A stretch of DNA of 64,000 bases from Anaeromyxobacter sp. Fw109-5 (GTDB lineage: Bacteria; Myxococcota; Myxococcia; Myxococcales; Anaeromyxobacteraceae): the NCBI RefSeq assembly GCF_000017505.1, contig NC_009675.1, positions 4,840,501-4,904,500 of the forward strand, given 5' to 3'. Under the pieces are notes generated by a model. That model saw nothing but the letters and a program-made list of their open reading frames with translations. It was not told the origin of the DNA and made no database searches. Shown piece after piece: positions 35,381 to 45,342 of this stretch (position 1 is its first letter; each line of letters begins with the position of its first letter). Both the position numbers and the translations under genes were made by a program.

Positions 35381-35440
35381 GGTCGCGGTCGGGGTCGCGG
35401 TCGCGGTCGGGGTCGCGGTCGCGCGCGGGGTCGCGGTCGA
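35381..35440. repeat. Hexanucleotide tandem array (GGTCGC/GGTCGG), right boundary
   Basis: Sixty bp of GGTCGC and GGTCGG units lie 195 bp after the HNH gene and end 10 bp before the stop codon of the response regulator on the other strand. It shares at least a 20-bp stretch (GTCGCGGTCGCGCGCGGGGT) with the left array at 33381-33486. Confidence 0.85.
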
Positions 35441-35450
35441 CGGTCGACCC

Positions 35451-36143
35451 CTACGGATTGAACCGGTACCCCACCCCTCTCACGGTCTCCAGATGCCTGG
35501 GCCTCTCGGCGTCGTCGCCGATGTGCGCGCGGAGCCGGGCGATGAAGTTGTCGACGGTGCGCGCGGTGCCGAAGTAGCGCGAGCCCCACACGTTCTCCAT
35601 GAGCTGCTCGCGGCTGAAGACGCGATCCGGGTGGGTGACGAAGAAGGCGAGGAGGTCGTACTCCCTGCTGGTGAGGTCGAGCGTGCTGCCGCCCACGGTC
35701 GCGCGGCGCGCCTCGAGGTCGAGCTCGATCTGGCCGACCTTCCGCACGGCGCGGTTCGGGCCGGTCTCGCCGCGCGAGCGGCGGCGGCGGAGCAGCGCGT
35801 CGATGCGGGCGAGCAGCTCCTTGAGGCCGAACGGCTTCACCAGGTAGTCGTCGGCGCCGAGCTGGAGGCCCGCGACCTTGTCGCCCTCCTGCCCCTTCGC
35901 GGACAGGATCAGGATCGGGAGCTCGGGATCGGTCTTGCGGATCTCGCGGACCACCTCGAGGCCGCCGAGCCGCGGCAGCATCACGTCCACGAGGACGAGG
36001 TCCGGGCGCTCGGTCTTCGCGAGGCGCAGGCCGGTCTCGCCGTCGCTGGCCGAGCGCACGCTGTAGCCCTCCATGCCCAGGTTGAGCTGCAGGCCGCGGA
36101 GGATGGAGGGGTCGTCCTCGATGATCACGATCTTCTCTGCCAC
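35451..36143 (-). CDS. OmpR/PhoB-type response regulator
   Basis: A 230-residue regulator. The receiver (residues 4-118) has IIEDD, the phospho-acceptor D53 in LVLVDVMLPRLGG, the Thr/Ser position as LILSAKG, and K in YLVKPFG. The C-terminal winged-helix domain (about 135-230) has LTSREYDLLAFFVTHPDRVFSRE, VDNFIARLRAHIGD and LETVRGVGYRF. It should bind DNA as a dimer and partner the histidine kinase whose gene precedes it by 9 nt. The signal and regulon are unknown; the cytochrome gene just upstream on the same strand is one candidate target. Confidence 0.94.
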   Translation of the reverse strand: MAEKIVIIEDDPSILRGLQLNLGMEGYSVRSASDGETGLRLAKTERPDLVLVDVMLPRLGGLEVVREIRKTDPELPILILSAKGQEGDKVAGLQLGADDYLVKPFGLKELLARIDALLRRRRSRGETGPNRAVRKVGQIELDLEARRATVGGSTLDLTSREYDLLAFFVTHPDRVFSREQLMENVWGSRYFGTARTVDNFIARLRAHIGDDAERPRHLETVRGVGYRFNP

Positions 36144-36152
36144 TCGCTCTCC

Positions 36153-37088
36153 CTAGGCTGGCCGCGCGGCGCGCTCGGCCTGCGGCGCCTGCTCGGTGAC
36201 GCCCGCCGCGGGCAGCGAGATGGTGAACGTCGCCCCGTGGCCCACCTTGCTCGCCACCGAGACCTTGCCGCCGTGGCCGTTCGCGATGTGCTTCACCATC
36301 GCGAGCCCGAGGCCGGTGCCCTCGATGGTGCGCGAGAGCGGATCGCGGGCCCGGTAGAACTTCTTGAAGATGCGCTTGTGCTCGCGCTCGGGGATCCCGG
36401 GGCCGTTGTCGGTCACGCTGATCTGCACCGTCGGTCCGGACGCCTCGACGCGCACCGCGATCCGCTTCTCCGGCCCGGTGTACTTGTGGGCGTTCTGCAG
36501 GAGGTCGAGGATCGCCTCGGAGAGGGCCTCCCGATCGGCCATCACGAGCGGCAGGGCCGGCGCGATGTGGCAGTCCACCTCGGCCGCGTGCTGGAGGAGC
36601 ATCGCCTCGAACGCCTCGAGCGCCGCGTCCACGATGGGCGCCAGCGGCTGGCGGACGAGCTGGTAGGTGCGCCGGCCCGACTCCATGCGCGCCCAGTCGA
36701 GGAGCCGGTTGATGAGCCCGGAGAGCCGCGCGGTCTCCTCGGAGATGATCTCCAGCGCCTCGCGCTGCCGGGCCGGGTCGGGGATGCGGCCGAGCTGGAG
36801 CGTCTCCACGAACATGCGGATGGAGGTGAGCGGCGTCCGCAGGTCGTGCGAGACCTTGTTCACGAACTCCGTCTGGAGCTTCGCGAGCCGCGCCTCCCGG
36901 AAGATGACGGCCAGGGTGGCGGCCGAGCCGAAGATGGTGGTCGCCACGAGCGCGACGATGAGCCAGCCGAAGACGTAGTCCCGCGGGAGGGTGCCGTAGA
37001 CGAGGATCAGGATCCCCACCGTCAGCATGAGCGCCGCGGGGACGAGGACGAAGCCGATGACGAGCGGCAGGACGCGGCGGAGCTTCAC
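36153..37088 (-). CDS. Membrane sensor histidine kinase
   Basis: A 311-residue kinase with two transmembrane helices (residues about 7-31 and 39-63) separated by only about eight residues, so almost no periplasmic sensor is present. HisKA follows at once (FVNKVSHDLRTPLTS, H81), then the HATPase domain with LLQNAHKYTG, VTDNGPGIPERE, FKKFYRAR and TGLGLAMVKHIANGHGG. Such short-loop kinases often sense the membrane itself or an accessory protein. It forms a two-gene unit with the PhoB-like regulator downstream. Confidence 0.94.
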   Translation of the reverse strand: MKLRRVLPLVIGFVLVPAALMLTVGILILVYGTLPRDYVFGWLIVALVATTIFGSAATLAVIFREARLAKLQTEFVNKVSHDLRTPLTSIRMFVETLQLGRIPDPARQREALEIISEETARLSGLINRLLDWARMESGRRTYQLVRQPLAPIVDAALEAFEAMLLQHAAEVDCHIAPALPLVMADREALSEAILDLLQNAHKYTGPEKRIAVRVEASGPTVQISVTDNGPGIPEREHKRIFKKFYRARDPLSRTIEGTGLGLAMVKHIANGHGGKVSVASKVGHGATFTISLPAAGVTEQAPQAERAARPA

Positions 37089-37197
37089 GGTGGAGCCATC
37101 TTAGCGGAGCGCCGCGGGGCTCGCCCGGGACCCTGCGGGACGGGCGCCCGCGCGCAGCGGGGCGGGCGAGCCGCTCTCCTCCCGTCCGAGACGAACT

Positions 37198-37227
37198 GCG
37201 GGGCCCTCTCCAGGGAGAGGGCCCCGC
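37198..37227 (-). terminator. Strong hairpin downstream of the cytochrome gene
   Basis: GCGGGGCCCTCTCC (37198-37211) and GGAGAGGGCCCCGC (37214-37227) are perfect 14-base complements. The hairpin lies 53 nt past the cytochrome stop on the minus strand and 110 nt before the kinase start. No T-tract follows, so termination may be hairpin-only or Rho-aided; 3'-end protection is the alternative. Confidence 0.6.
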
Positions 37228-37279
37228 GGGTGCTGCCGAGATGGCGAGCGTGGGCCGGAGCCCACCTCGCCCGTCTCGC

Positions 37280-39637
37280 CTACTTGAACAGCGCCATGAG
37301 GCTCTTGATCGTGGCGTCGAGCACGCCGGTGCCGGCCTCGATGAGCGTGCCGAACGTCGCCGTGTGATCGTTGATCGCCGTGAGCGCCCCGGCGTTGTCC
37401 TGGTTGATCACCTGGGTCCGGTGGCAGGAGCCGCAGGCCCGCGAGGCAGGACCGGTCACGTAGCTCGGCACGCCGGCGATGGCGCGGTTCGCGACCGTGT
37501 CGGACGCCGAGAGGACGCCCGGCAGCGACGCGGACTGATCCGGCACCTCGTACGTCCCAGGGTTGTGGCAGGACTCGCAGTTCAGGAGCGTGAAGTTGGG
37601 GTAGGTGGACGCGATGTGATGCTCGTAGCGCATCTTCGCCACCTTCCCGGCATCCGTCGTCACGTCGAAGTTGATGTCGCCGATGTCGAAGGGCTGCATC
37701 GCGTGGATCGCGTGGACGTAGGAGTCGATCGACCGCGACTGCATCTCGAGGTGCGACCCGCCGTTGAGGGTGGTGTGGCAGAGGCGGCACGCGACGACGT
37801 TCCCGCCGCGATCGGCGGTGTGGAAGGTCGTGCCGAGCGCGTCATGGCACGCGTTGCACTTGTTGGCGTCGACGATGGCGACGGCAGGGGCGAACCGCTT
37901 GGCGACGAGGTCGAACGTCTTCGTCACCGCGTTGAGGGCGACCGGGGCGGTCGCCGGCGTGGTGGCGCCGTGCGGGATGTAGGTGACCCCATCGAGGTTG
38001 GGCAGGAACGCCAGCACGGCGAGCTCGACGCGCTTGATCGTGCCGTCCTTGATCTTGTCGGTCCAGGTCGCACCGCCCACGACCGCCAGGTCGGCGGACA
38101 CGAGCCAGCTCTTGCTGGTCGCGGTGCTGGTCCCCGCGGTGATCGTCCACCCCGCGGCGGCCGTGGCCGTGAGCTTCTGGTTCTTGGCAGCGAGGATGAA
38201 GTCCTTCGTGCCGTAGCCATACGGAGCCACGTACGCCGTCGGGACGACCTCGTTCACCGACAGGCCAGCGACGTCGGCGTTCTCGGTCACGGTGACCGTG
38301 AACTTGAGGAGGTTGGCGTTGGCGGCGTCCAGGGAGGCGTTCGAGATGTCGGCCGTGAAGGCGCTCGAGTACTTCGTCAGCGCGCCGGCGACGTCGGCGT
38401 AGATGAGCTTGTCGTAGCCGGAGTGGAGCTCGCTGAACGCCTTCCCCAGCCCGCCAGCCTTGTGGCACCCCGTGCAGGCGGTGGCACCGGCCGTGTACAG
38501 ATCCGGGTGCATGGCCGCGGCGTTCTTGGCGGCGATGAGGTCCTTCAGCGCGGGCGCGCGCTTCTCGTCGGTGCCGCCCGTGCCGGTCACGGGGTGGCAG
38601 GTCTTGCAAGTCGCCGGCGTGAAGTTGGCGTCGGCGAGGACGAGGTCGAGCTTCCCCTCGTGACAGGTCACGCAGTTCGCCATCGACTGCGGATAGGCGA
38701 ACTCCATCGCGTGCGACATGTGCGTGTCGGCCATGACGGAGCGCTTGTACGCGTACTTGGTCTTCTGCGCGTCCGTCAGCACGCCACCCTGGGTGGCGTA
38801 CGCGAGCGGATCGTCGACGAGGAGCTGCCATCCCTGGTGGCCGCCCGCCTTGTTGTCCAGGTGGCAAGCCTTGCAGGCGGCGAAGTCCGGCAGGCCCTCG
38901 ACCGCGGCCGCGCGGTAGCCGTGCTTCAGGTACGGGGAGCCGTGGCACTTCTCGCAGCCGGACACGTTGGCGGCGGACTCGTAGGTGCCCACGTCGCCGA
39001 ACGCCAGGCCGGCGTTCGAGACGTCCGTGTAGAGCGTCATCCCCTCGGACCCGATCACGCCGGCGGCGACGTACACGTAGGCCTGGGCGTTCGAGCTCTC
39101 GGGCGCGAAGGTCGCGGTCGCGCTGGTCACCTCGTACTGCCCGGCGACCGCCGTCGCGGTCGGATTCCCGTACGTGATCTCGGTCGTGACGAACTGCCGC
39201 GTGGCGCTGTCGTACTTGTTCGCGATGAAGCGCTTCTGGTCGAGCTGGGCGAGCCCGGCGTCGACGTACGGGGCCCCGCCCTTGGTGACGGTGAACGTCA
39301 GCGTGGACGTATAGGTCGTGTTGTCCGCGTTGAGGACGCTCGAGACGCCGTCGATCGTGACGTTCAGGGTGGAAGCGTCCGTGTACTGATCGTAGATCGC
39401 CTGGTGGCGGGCCCCGGCGTCGGTGTGGCACCCGGCGCAGGACTCCAGCGTCGCGGTACGCGTGACATCCGTCCCGTCCGTGCCGTTCGTGCCGTCCGTG
39501 CCGTTCGTGCCGTCGGTGCCGTCCGTGCCATCACGACCCGGCGCTCCAGCGGCCCCGTTCTCGCCCGAGCAGCCCGCGAGCGCGAGCGAGCCGGCGAGGA
39601 GGAGCACCCCCATGCCCTTGAAAAACTGTCTCATCAT
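37280..39637 (-). CDS. Decaheme c-type cytochrome lipoprotein, OmcA/MtrC type
   Basis: A 785-residue protein with a lipoprotein signal (LALAGC, Cys at 23). A collagen-like Gly-X-Y linker follows (GAAGAPGRDGTDGTDGTNG and on, to about residue 58). Ten CXXCH heme-binding motifs are present: CAGCH, CEKCH, CKACH, CVTCH, CKTCH, CTGCH, CNACH, CRLCH, CESCH and CGSCH, in two clusters separated by a beta-rich domain near residues 430-600. This matches outer-surface cytochromes that pass electrons to metal oxides or other extracellular acceptors; the specific acceptor is not readable. No porin or periplasmic decaheme partner is adjacent. The gene is single, with its own promoter and a 3' hairpin. Confidence 0.93.
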   Translation of the reverse strand: MMRQFFKGMGVLLLAGSLALAGCSGENGAAGAPGRDGTDGTDGTNGTDGTNGTDGTDVTRTATLESCAGCHTDAGARHQAIYDQYTDASTLNVTIDGVSSVLNADNTTYTSTLTFTVTKGGAPYVDAGLAQLDQKRFIANKYDSATRQFVTTEITYGNPTATAVAGQYEVTSATATFAPESSNAQAYVYVAAGVIGSEGMTLYTDVSNAGLAFGDVGTYESAANVSGCEKCHGSPYLKHGYRAAAVEGLPDFAACKACHLDNKAGGHQGWQLLVDDPLAYATQGGVLTDAQKTKYAYKRSVMADTHMSHAMEFAYPQSMANCVTCHEGKLDLVLADANFTPATCKTCHPVTGTGGTDEKRAPALKDLIAAKNAAAMHPDLYTAGATACTGCHKAGGLGKAFSELHSGYDKLIYADVAGALTKYSSAFTADISNASLDAANANLLKFTVTVTENADVAGLSVNEVVPTAYVAPYGYGTKDFILAAKNQKLTATAAAGWTITAGTSTATSKSWLVSADLAVVGGATWTDKIKDGTIKRVELAVLAFLPNLDGVTYIPHGATTPATAPVALNAVTKTFDLVAKRFAPAVAIVDANKCNACHDALGTTFHTADRGGNVVACRLCHTTLNGGSHLEMQSRSIDSYVHAIHAMQPFDIGDINFDVTTDAGKVAKMRYEHHIASTYPNFTLLNCESCHNPGTYEVPDQSASLPGVLSASDTVANRAIAGVPSYVTGPASRACGSCHRTQVINQDNAGALTAINDHTATFGTLIEAGTGVLDATIKSLMALFK

Positions 39638-39684
39638 CTGTCGTTGTCTCCAGGGAGACCGCGCCGGCGAGGCGCGGGTCGCGC

Positions 39685-39713
39685 ATGAAAGGCGCGAGTT
39701 GCTGACGCGTCAA
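39685..39713 (-). promoter_or_regulatory. Candidate sigma-70-type promoter of the decaheme cytochrome
   Basis: On the minus strand TTGACG (39713-39708) and TTTCAT (39690-39685) are exactly 17 bp apart, with a predicted start near 39678, 41 nt before the ATG. The -35 box lies inside the perfect palindrome TGACGCGTCA (39703-39712), so a regulator binding there would occlude it. Confidence 0.5.
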
Positions 39714-40073
39714 CTTGCGCGCCACCCACTTGCGTCAGGTGCGCCAAACCCGGCCCTCCCCGGCGCGCAGATCCTTCGTGACGGACGTTGAGTGAACGTC
39801 GGATCGACGCATTGCGAAAACCCGTGATTCCTGCGAGTGAATTTTACGGACCGGCGACAGAGGAGCCCGAGTGGTCGGCGTCTGCGGCGCGGCGACGCGC
39901 AAAGCTCGCGTCTTGACGGCGCGCAATCACGGGGCGCTTATCGCGCGTAATTGCTCGGTCGGAGATTTTCTGTCGAGAATCGCACGTTAATCGGTCCGGC
40001 GGGACCCGGGTACAGTTGCCCGACCCGCGACGGACAGTCGCAGGGCGCGCGCGGGGAGACGCCGCGGAATGAC

Positions 40074-40108
40074 GCGGCCCCGCGACGCGCAGGGCGCCGC
40101 GGGGCCGC
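40074..40108 (-). terminator. Perfect GC hairpin after fadJ
   Basis: GCGGCCCCGCG (40074-40084) and CGCGGGGCCGC (40098-40108) form an 11-bp stem with a 13-nt loop, 27 nt past the fadJ stop. No T-run follows on the minus strand. It is a plausible end for the fadI-fadJ transcript. Confidence 0.5.
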
Positions 40109-40134
40109 AGAGAGGTCGCGCCGGACCGCGAGGG

Positions 40135-42306
<2,172 letters not shown>

Positions 42307-42337
42307 GCGCTCCCCCTCCGTTCCGGGCCCGGGCCGT

Positions 42338-43645
42338 TCACTCGCGCTCGAGGACGAGCGCCGCCCCGAGGGCGCCCGCCGCGCACACCGTCAGCAGCGC
42401 GTGCTGGCCCTGGCGCCGCTCCAGCTCGCGCAGCGTCTGCAGGATCATCCGCGCGCCGGTCGCCGCGAACGGGTGGCCGAGCGCGATGGAGCCGCCGTTC
42501 ACGTTCAGCTTCGCCGGGTCGATCTCGCCGAGCGGCTCCTTGCGCCCGAGCTCGTTCTCGGCGAAGTCCTTCGAGGCGAACGCCTTCAGGTTCGAGAGCA
42601 CCTGCGCCGCGAAGGCCTCGTGCATGTCGACGAGGTCCATGTCGGCGAGGCGGAGCCCGGCGCGGTCGAGCGCCACCGGCGCGGCGTAGGCGGGGCCCTG
42701 CAGGAGCTGGTCGAGGGGATCGAGCGCGGCGTAGGCGTAGGAGCGCACGAAGCCGAGCGGCCGGAGCCCGAGGGCGCAGGCCTTCTCCTCGCTCATGAGC
42801 ACGAGCGCCGCGGCGCCGTCCGTGAGCGGGGAGGCGTTCCCCGCGGTGATCGTGCCGTACCTCCGGTCGAAGACCGGCTTGAGCGCCGCGAGCGCCTCGA
42901 GGGTGGTCTCCTTCCGCACGACGTTGTCGCGCGCGGCCACCCGCTCGAAGCGCGGGGGCACGGCGACGTGCATCACCTCGCCGTCGAACTTGCCGCTCTC
43001 CCAGGCGGCGGCGGCGCGCCGGTGGCTCTCGTACGCCACGCGGTCCTGCGCCTCCCGCGAGATGCCGTTCTTCTGCGCCATCAGCTCGGCGCTCTCGCCC
43101 ATGGTGAGCCCGGTGGTCGGCTCCTTGAGCGCGGGCGGCTGCGGGGTGAAGTCCCTGGGCCGGAGGGCGGAGAGGATCCGTAGGCGATCGGCGAGGGTCT
43201 TCGCGCGCGACACCTCCACGAGCGCCTGCGCGAGCGTGCGGGTCGCGAAGATGGGCGCGTCCGAGAGCGACTCGGCGCCCCCGGAGATGGCGCAGTCGGA
43301 GTGGCCGAGCAGGATCTGGTCGGCGGCGTCGGTGGTGGTCTGGATCGACGTCGCGCACGCACGGGCGACGGTGTGGGCCTGCACGCTGCGGGGCAGCTGG
43401 GTGCGGAGCACCATCTCGCGGCCGATCAGCGTGACGGTCGGGGACGGGATCACCTGCCCGAACACGACCGAGTCGAACTCCTTCGGCGGGATGCCGCTGC
43501 GGGCGAGGAGCTCGTTCACCACCAGCGCGCCGAGCTCGACGGCGGAGAGGTCCTTGAAGTCGGTACCCGCCTTGACGAACGGCGTGCGCAGGCCGGCGAC
43601 GACCGCCGCCCTGCGGCCCGGTGGAACGGAACCGTACATGCTCAT
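42338..43645 (-). CDS. fadI: Acetyl-CoA acyltransferase (FadI-type thiolase)
   Basis: A 435-residue thiolase starts at ATG 43645, with GGAG nine bases upstream; a second ATG lies at 43639. Catalytic residues are present: the nucleophilic Cys in ARACATSIQTTTDAADQIL, the His in GGSIALGHPFAATGARM, and the C-terminal Cys in VCAAGALGAALVLE. It cleaves 3-ketoacyl-CoA with CoA to give acetyl-CoA. It heads a two-gene operon with fadJ and has a candidate promoter at 43692-43720. Confidence 0.94.
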   Translation of the reverse strand: MSMYGSVPPGRRAAVVAGLRTPFVKAGTDFKDLSAVELGALVVNELLARSGIPPKEFDSVVFGQVIPSPTVTLIGREMVLRTQLPRSVQAHTVARACATSIQTTTDAADQILLGHSDCAISGGAESLSDAPIFATRTLAQALVEVSRAKTLADRLRILSALRPRDFTPQPPALKEPTTGLTMGESAELMAQKNGISREAQDRVAYESHRRAAAAWESGKFDGEVMHVAVPPRFERVAARDNVVRKETTLEALAALKPVFDRRYGTITAGNASPLTDGAAALVLMSEEKACALGLRPLGFVRSYAYAALDPLDQLLQGPAYAAPVALDRAGLRLADMDLVDMHEAFAAQVLSNLKAFASKDFAENELGRKEPLGEIDPAKLNVNGGSIALGHPFAATGARMILQTLRELERRQGQHALLTVCAAGALGAALVLERE

Positions 43646-43691
43646 GGGGACGCTCCGATTGACTCGAGAATCGGCCGGCTGCTCGCCCTTG

Positions 43692-43720
43692 GGTTTAAGG
43701 CCCTTGGCGCGGAGCGTCAA
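43692..43720 (-). promoter_or_regulatory. Candidate promoter of fadI-fadJ
   Basis: On the minus strand TTGACG (43720-43715) and TAAACC (43697-43692) are 17 bp apart, with a start predicted about 40 nt before the fadI ATG. CCCTTGG is directly repeated (43686 and 43701) across the spacer, a possible operator. Confidence 0.4.
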
Positions 43721-43816
43721 TGGTGGAGCGGGCCGCTCCCCGGTGGGGGTCGCACGCACGCCCGCCCGAGGAGCGGTTCCCTTGCGCGCCCCCGGCTTCT
43801 CCGACACCATCCCAAC

Positions 43817-44296
43817 ATGAAGCGGTCGCGGGCGCTGAAGCCTCTGTCGAGCGAGCACCACCAGGCGCTGCTGCTGGCCTTCCAGCTGAAGAAGGGACTC
43901 GCGGGCCACTCCGAGTCGGCCGGCGCGCCCAAGGACCTGCCCGGGCTGCTCGCGCTCGCGCGCCGCTTCGAGGAGCAGATCCTCCGGCCGCACTGCCGCG
44001 CGGAGGAGGAGCTGCTCGGCAGGTACCTGACCGAGGTGGACATGCGCCGGCTGCGCGGCGAGCACGCGGAGCTGCAGAGGCTGCTCGACGAGGCCAAGGG
44101 GGCGCGCCCGGGCGAGCAGCGGGCGCGGCTCGCGGCCTTCGCGGACCTCATCGAGCGGCACGTGCGCTGGGAGGAGCGGGATCTCTTCCCCTACGCCGAG
44201 CTGCACGTCGACGAGGCGGCGCTCGCGACCATCGGCGGGGAGCTGGAGAAGCGGCTCGTGCTGGCGCGGTCCGAGGCGAGGACCGCGCGGAGCTGA
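43817..44296 (+). CDS. Hemerythrin HHE-domain protein
   Basis: A 159-residue helical protein. The expected metal ligands for a hemerythrin-like four-helix bundle are present: SSEHHQALLLAF, LRPHCRAEEELL, RRLRGEHAELQRLL and LIERHVRWEERDLFPYAE, giving His and Glu residues in the usual order for a di-iron site. Proteins of this group bind oxygen or NO or take part in iron-sulfur repair; the role here is not known. It diverges from the fad operon and its stop codon abuts that of the ParB-like gene. Confidence 0.9.
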   Translation: MKRSRALKPLSSEHHQALLLAFQLKKGLAGHSESAGAPKDLPGLLALARRFEEQILRPHCRAEEELLGRYLTEVDMRRLRGEHAELQRLLDEAKGARPGEQRARLAAFADLIERHVRWEERDLFPYAELHVDEAALATIGGELEKRLVLARSEARTARS

Positions 44297-45271
44297 TCAG
44301 TCCGTCGCCTCCGCCTGGCCGCCGGAGCGCGCCACGTCCTCCCCGCGCACCTTGGACGGATCCATCCCGCGCGCCCGCTTCGTCATCTGCGCGAAGAGCT
44401 CGTCGAACGGCGGGGCGCTCCCCTTCATGAAGCGGAGCGGGTTCACGCGGGCGACGACGAACGCCTTGAGGTAGGGCGAGTCGAAGCCCCGCTCCTTGAG
44501 GCGCGCCACCGCCTCGGCCACCGCGTCGTCGAGCTCCAGCACCGCCCTGGCGCGACGCTCGCGCTCGGGCACTGCCTCGGAGAGCCGCTCGTCCACGAAG
44601 CCGTCCACCTTCTTGAGGATGGGAGCGTAGGCGCCTCCCGAGAGCCGCGGCCGCTCCTCGTACGCGAAGCCCAGGGTCACGAGCCCGGGCTCCTCGAACT
44701 CGAGCGCCATCTCGCTCTCCTTCGGATCGACGGAGCCCGCGAGATCGCGGTACATGCGCACCACCTCGAGCGCCTTCTCACGCAGGTTGTGGGCCTTCTC
44801 GATGTTGAGGGCGAGGATCTGGTAGGCGACCTGCCGCTCCGGCACGACGAGCGCGAGGACGCTCCGCGCCCCGAGCTCCTTCAGCGCGGTGAGGCGGTGG
44901 CCGCCGTTCGGCGTGAGCCAGGCGTCCTTCTCCCGCACCACGATGATGGGATCGAGGTAGCGGCGGGTCTTGTCCATCGCGACGGTGAGCTTGCGGACGT
45001 GAGCGTCCGAGACGTCGCGCTGGAACGGTGTCCGCTCGACCTTGTCGACCGGCAGGGCCGCGAAGAGCAGGGCGTGGCCGCCGAGCGGCTCGCGATAGGT
45101 GGCGAGCACCGCCCCGCCGTCGTGCTCGATCTCGCCGGCGAGCTCCTCCAGCTCCGGCGGGCGCTCCGCCAGCGCGAGCTGCGGCGGGGCCAGCTCGGTG
45201 GGCGTGAGCTTCACCCCCTTGCGGGCGCGCGGCCGCCCGCTCTTCGTCACCGGGCGCTTCTTCTGGGCCAT
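44297..45271 (-). CDS. ParB N-terminal (ParB/Srx fold) domain protein, orphan
   Basis: A 324-residue protein with a basic N-terminus (AQKKRPVTKSGRPRARKG). The ParB-like core is near residues 70-190: FAALPVDKVERTPFQRDVSD, LDPIIVVREKDAWLTPNGGHRLTALKELGARSVLALVV and NIEKAHNLREKALEVVRMYRDLAG. The usual GERRxRA nucleotide motif reads NGGHRLTAL, so the CTP-binding site is altered. No parA or parS is in view and the known chromosomal partition genes are not here. It is best treated as a ParB-related DNA-binding or nucleotide-binding protein of unknown role, not a partition protein. Confidence 0.85.
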   Translation of the reverse strand: MAQKKRPVTKSGRPRARKGVKLTPTELAPPQLALAERPPELEELAGEIEHDGGAVLATYREPLGGHALLFAALPVDKVERTPFQRDVSDAHVRKLTVAMDKTRRYLDPIIVVREKDAWLTPNGGHRLTALKELGARSVLALVVPERQVAYQILALNIEKAHNLREKALEVVRMYRDLAGSVDPKESEMALEFEEPGLVTLGFAYEERPRLSGGAYAPILKKVDGFVDERLSEAVPERERRARAVLELDDAVAEAVARLKERGFDSPYLKAFVVARVNPLRFMKGSAPPFDELFAQMTKRARGMDPSKVRGEDVARSGGQAEATD

Positions 45272-45342
45272 GAACGCATTGTAACGGCGGCCTCGCGACG
45301 AGGGGCTTGCCCCGTCGAGGGCGCCACCGCTAGATCCCTCCG

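Larger units (their letters stand above)
39638..40134. other. Gene-free region between the cytochrome and fadJ genes
   Basis: About 497 bp without a convincing gene, lower in GC than the flanks around 39770-39990. The right part holds the 3' hairpin of the fad operon (40074-40108); the left part holds the cytochrome promoter and a TGACGCGTCA palindrome (39703-39712). ACTTGCG also occurs twice near 39714 and 39728. A short open frame on the minus strand (39735-39926) has no coding-type features. Confidence 0.6.

Noticed and set aside
37845-37857. TGGCAC followed by TTGC inside the cytochrome gene
   Set aside because: The spacing is 3 bp instead of 5, and it lies within coding sequence on the opposite strand; not a sigma-54 promoter.
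39735-39926. 63-codon minus-strand frame upstream of the cytochrome
   Set aside because: No ribosome-binding site, no domain and atypical composition; it overlaps the promoter region.
45296-45317. Imperfect inverted repeat between the ParB-like and ABC ATPase genes
   Set aside because: The stem has a bulge and is wholly GC-driven; too weak to list as a regulatory site.
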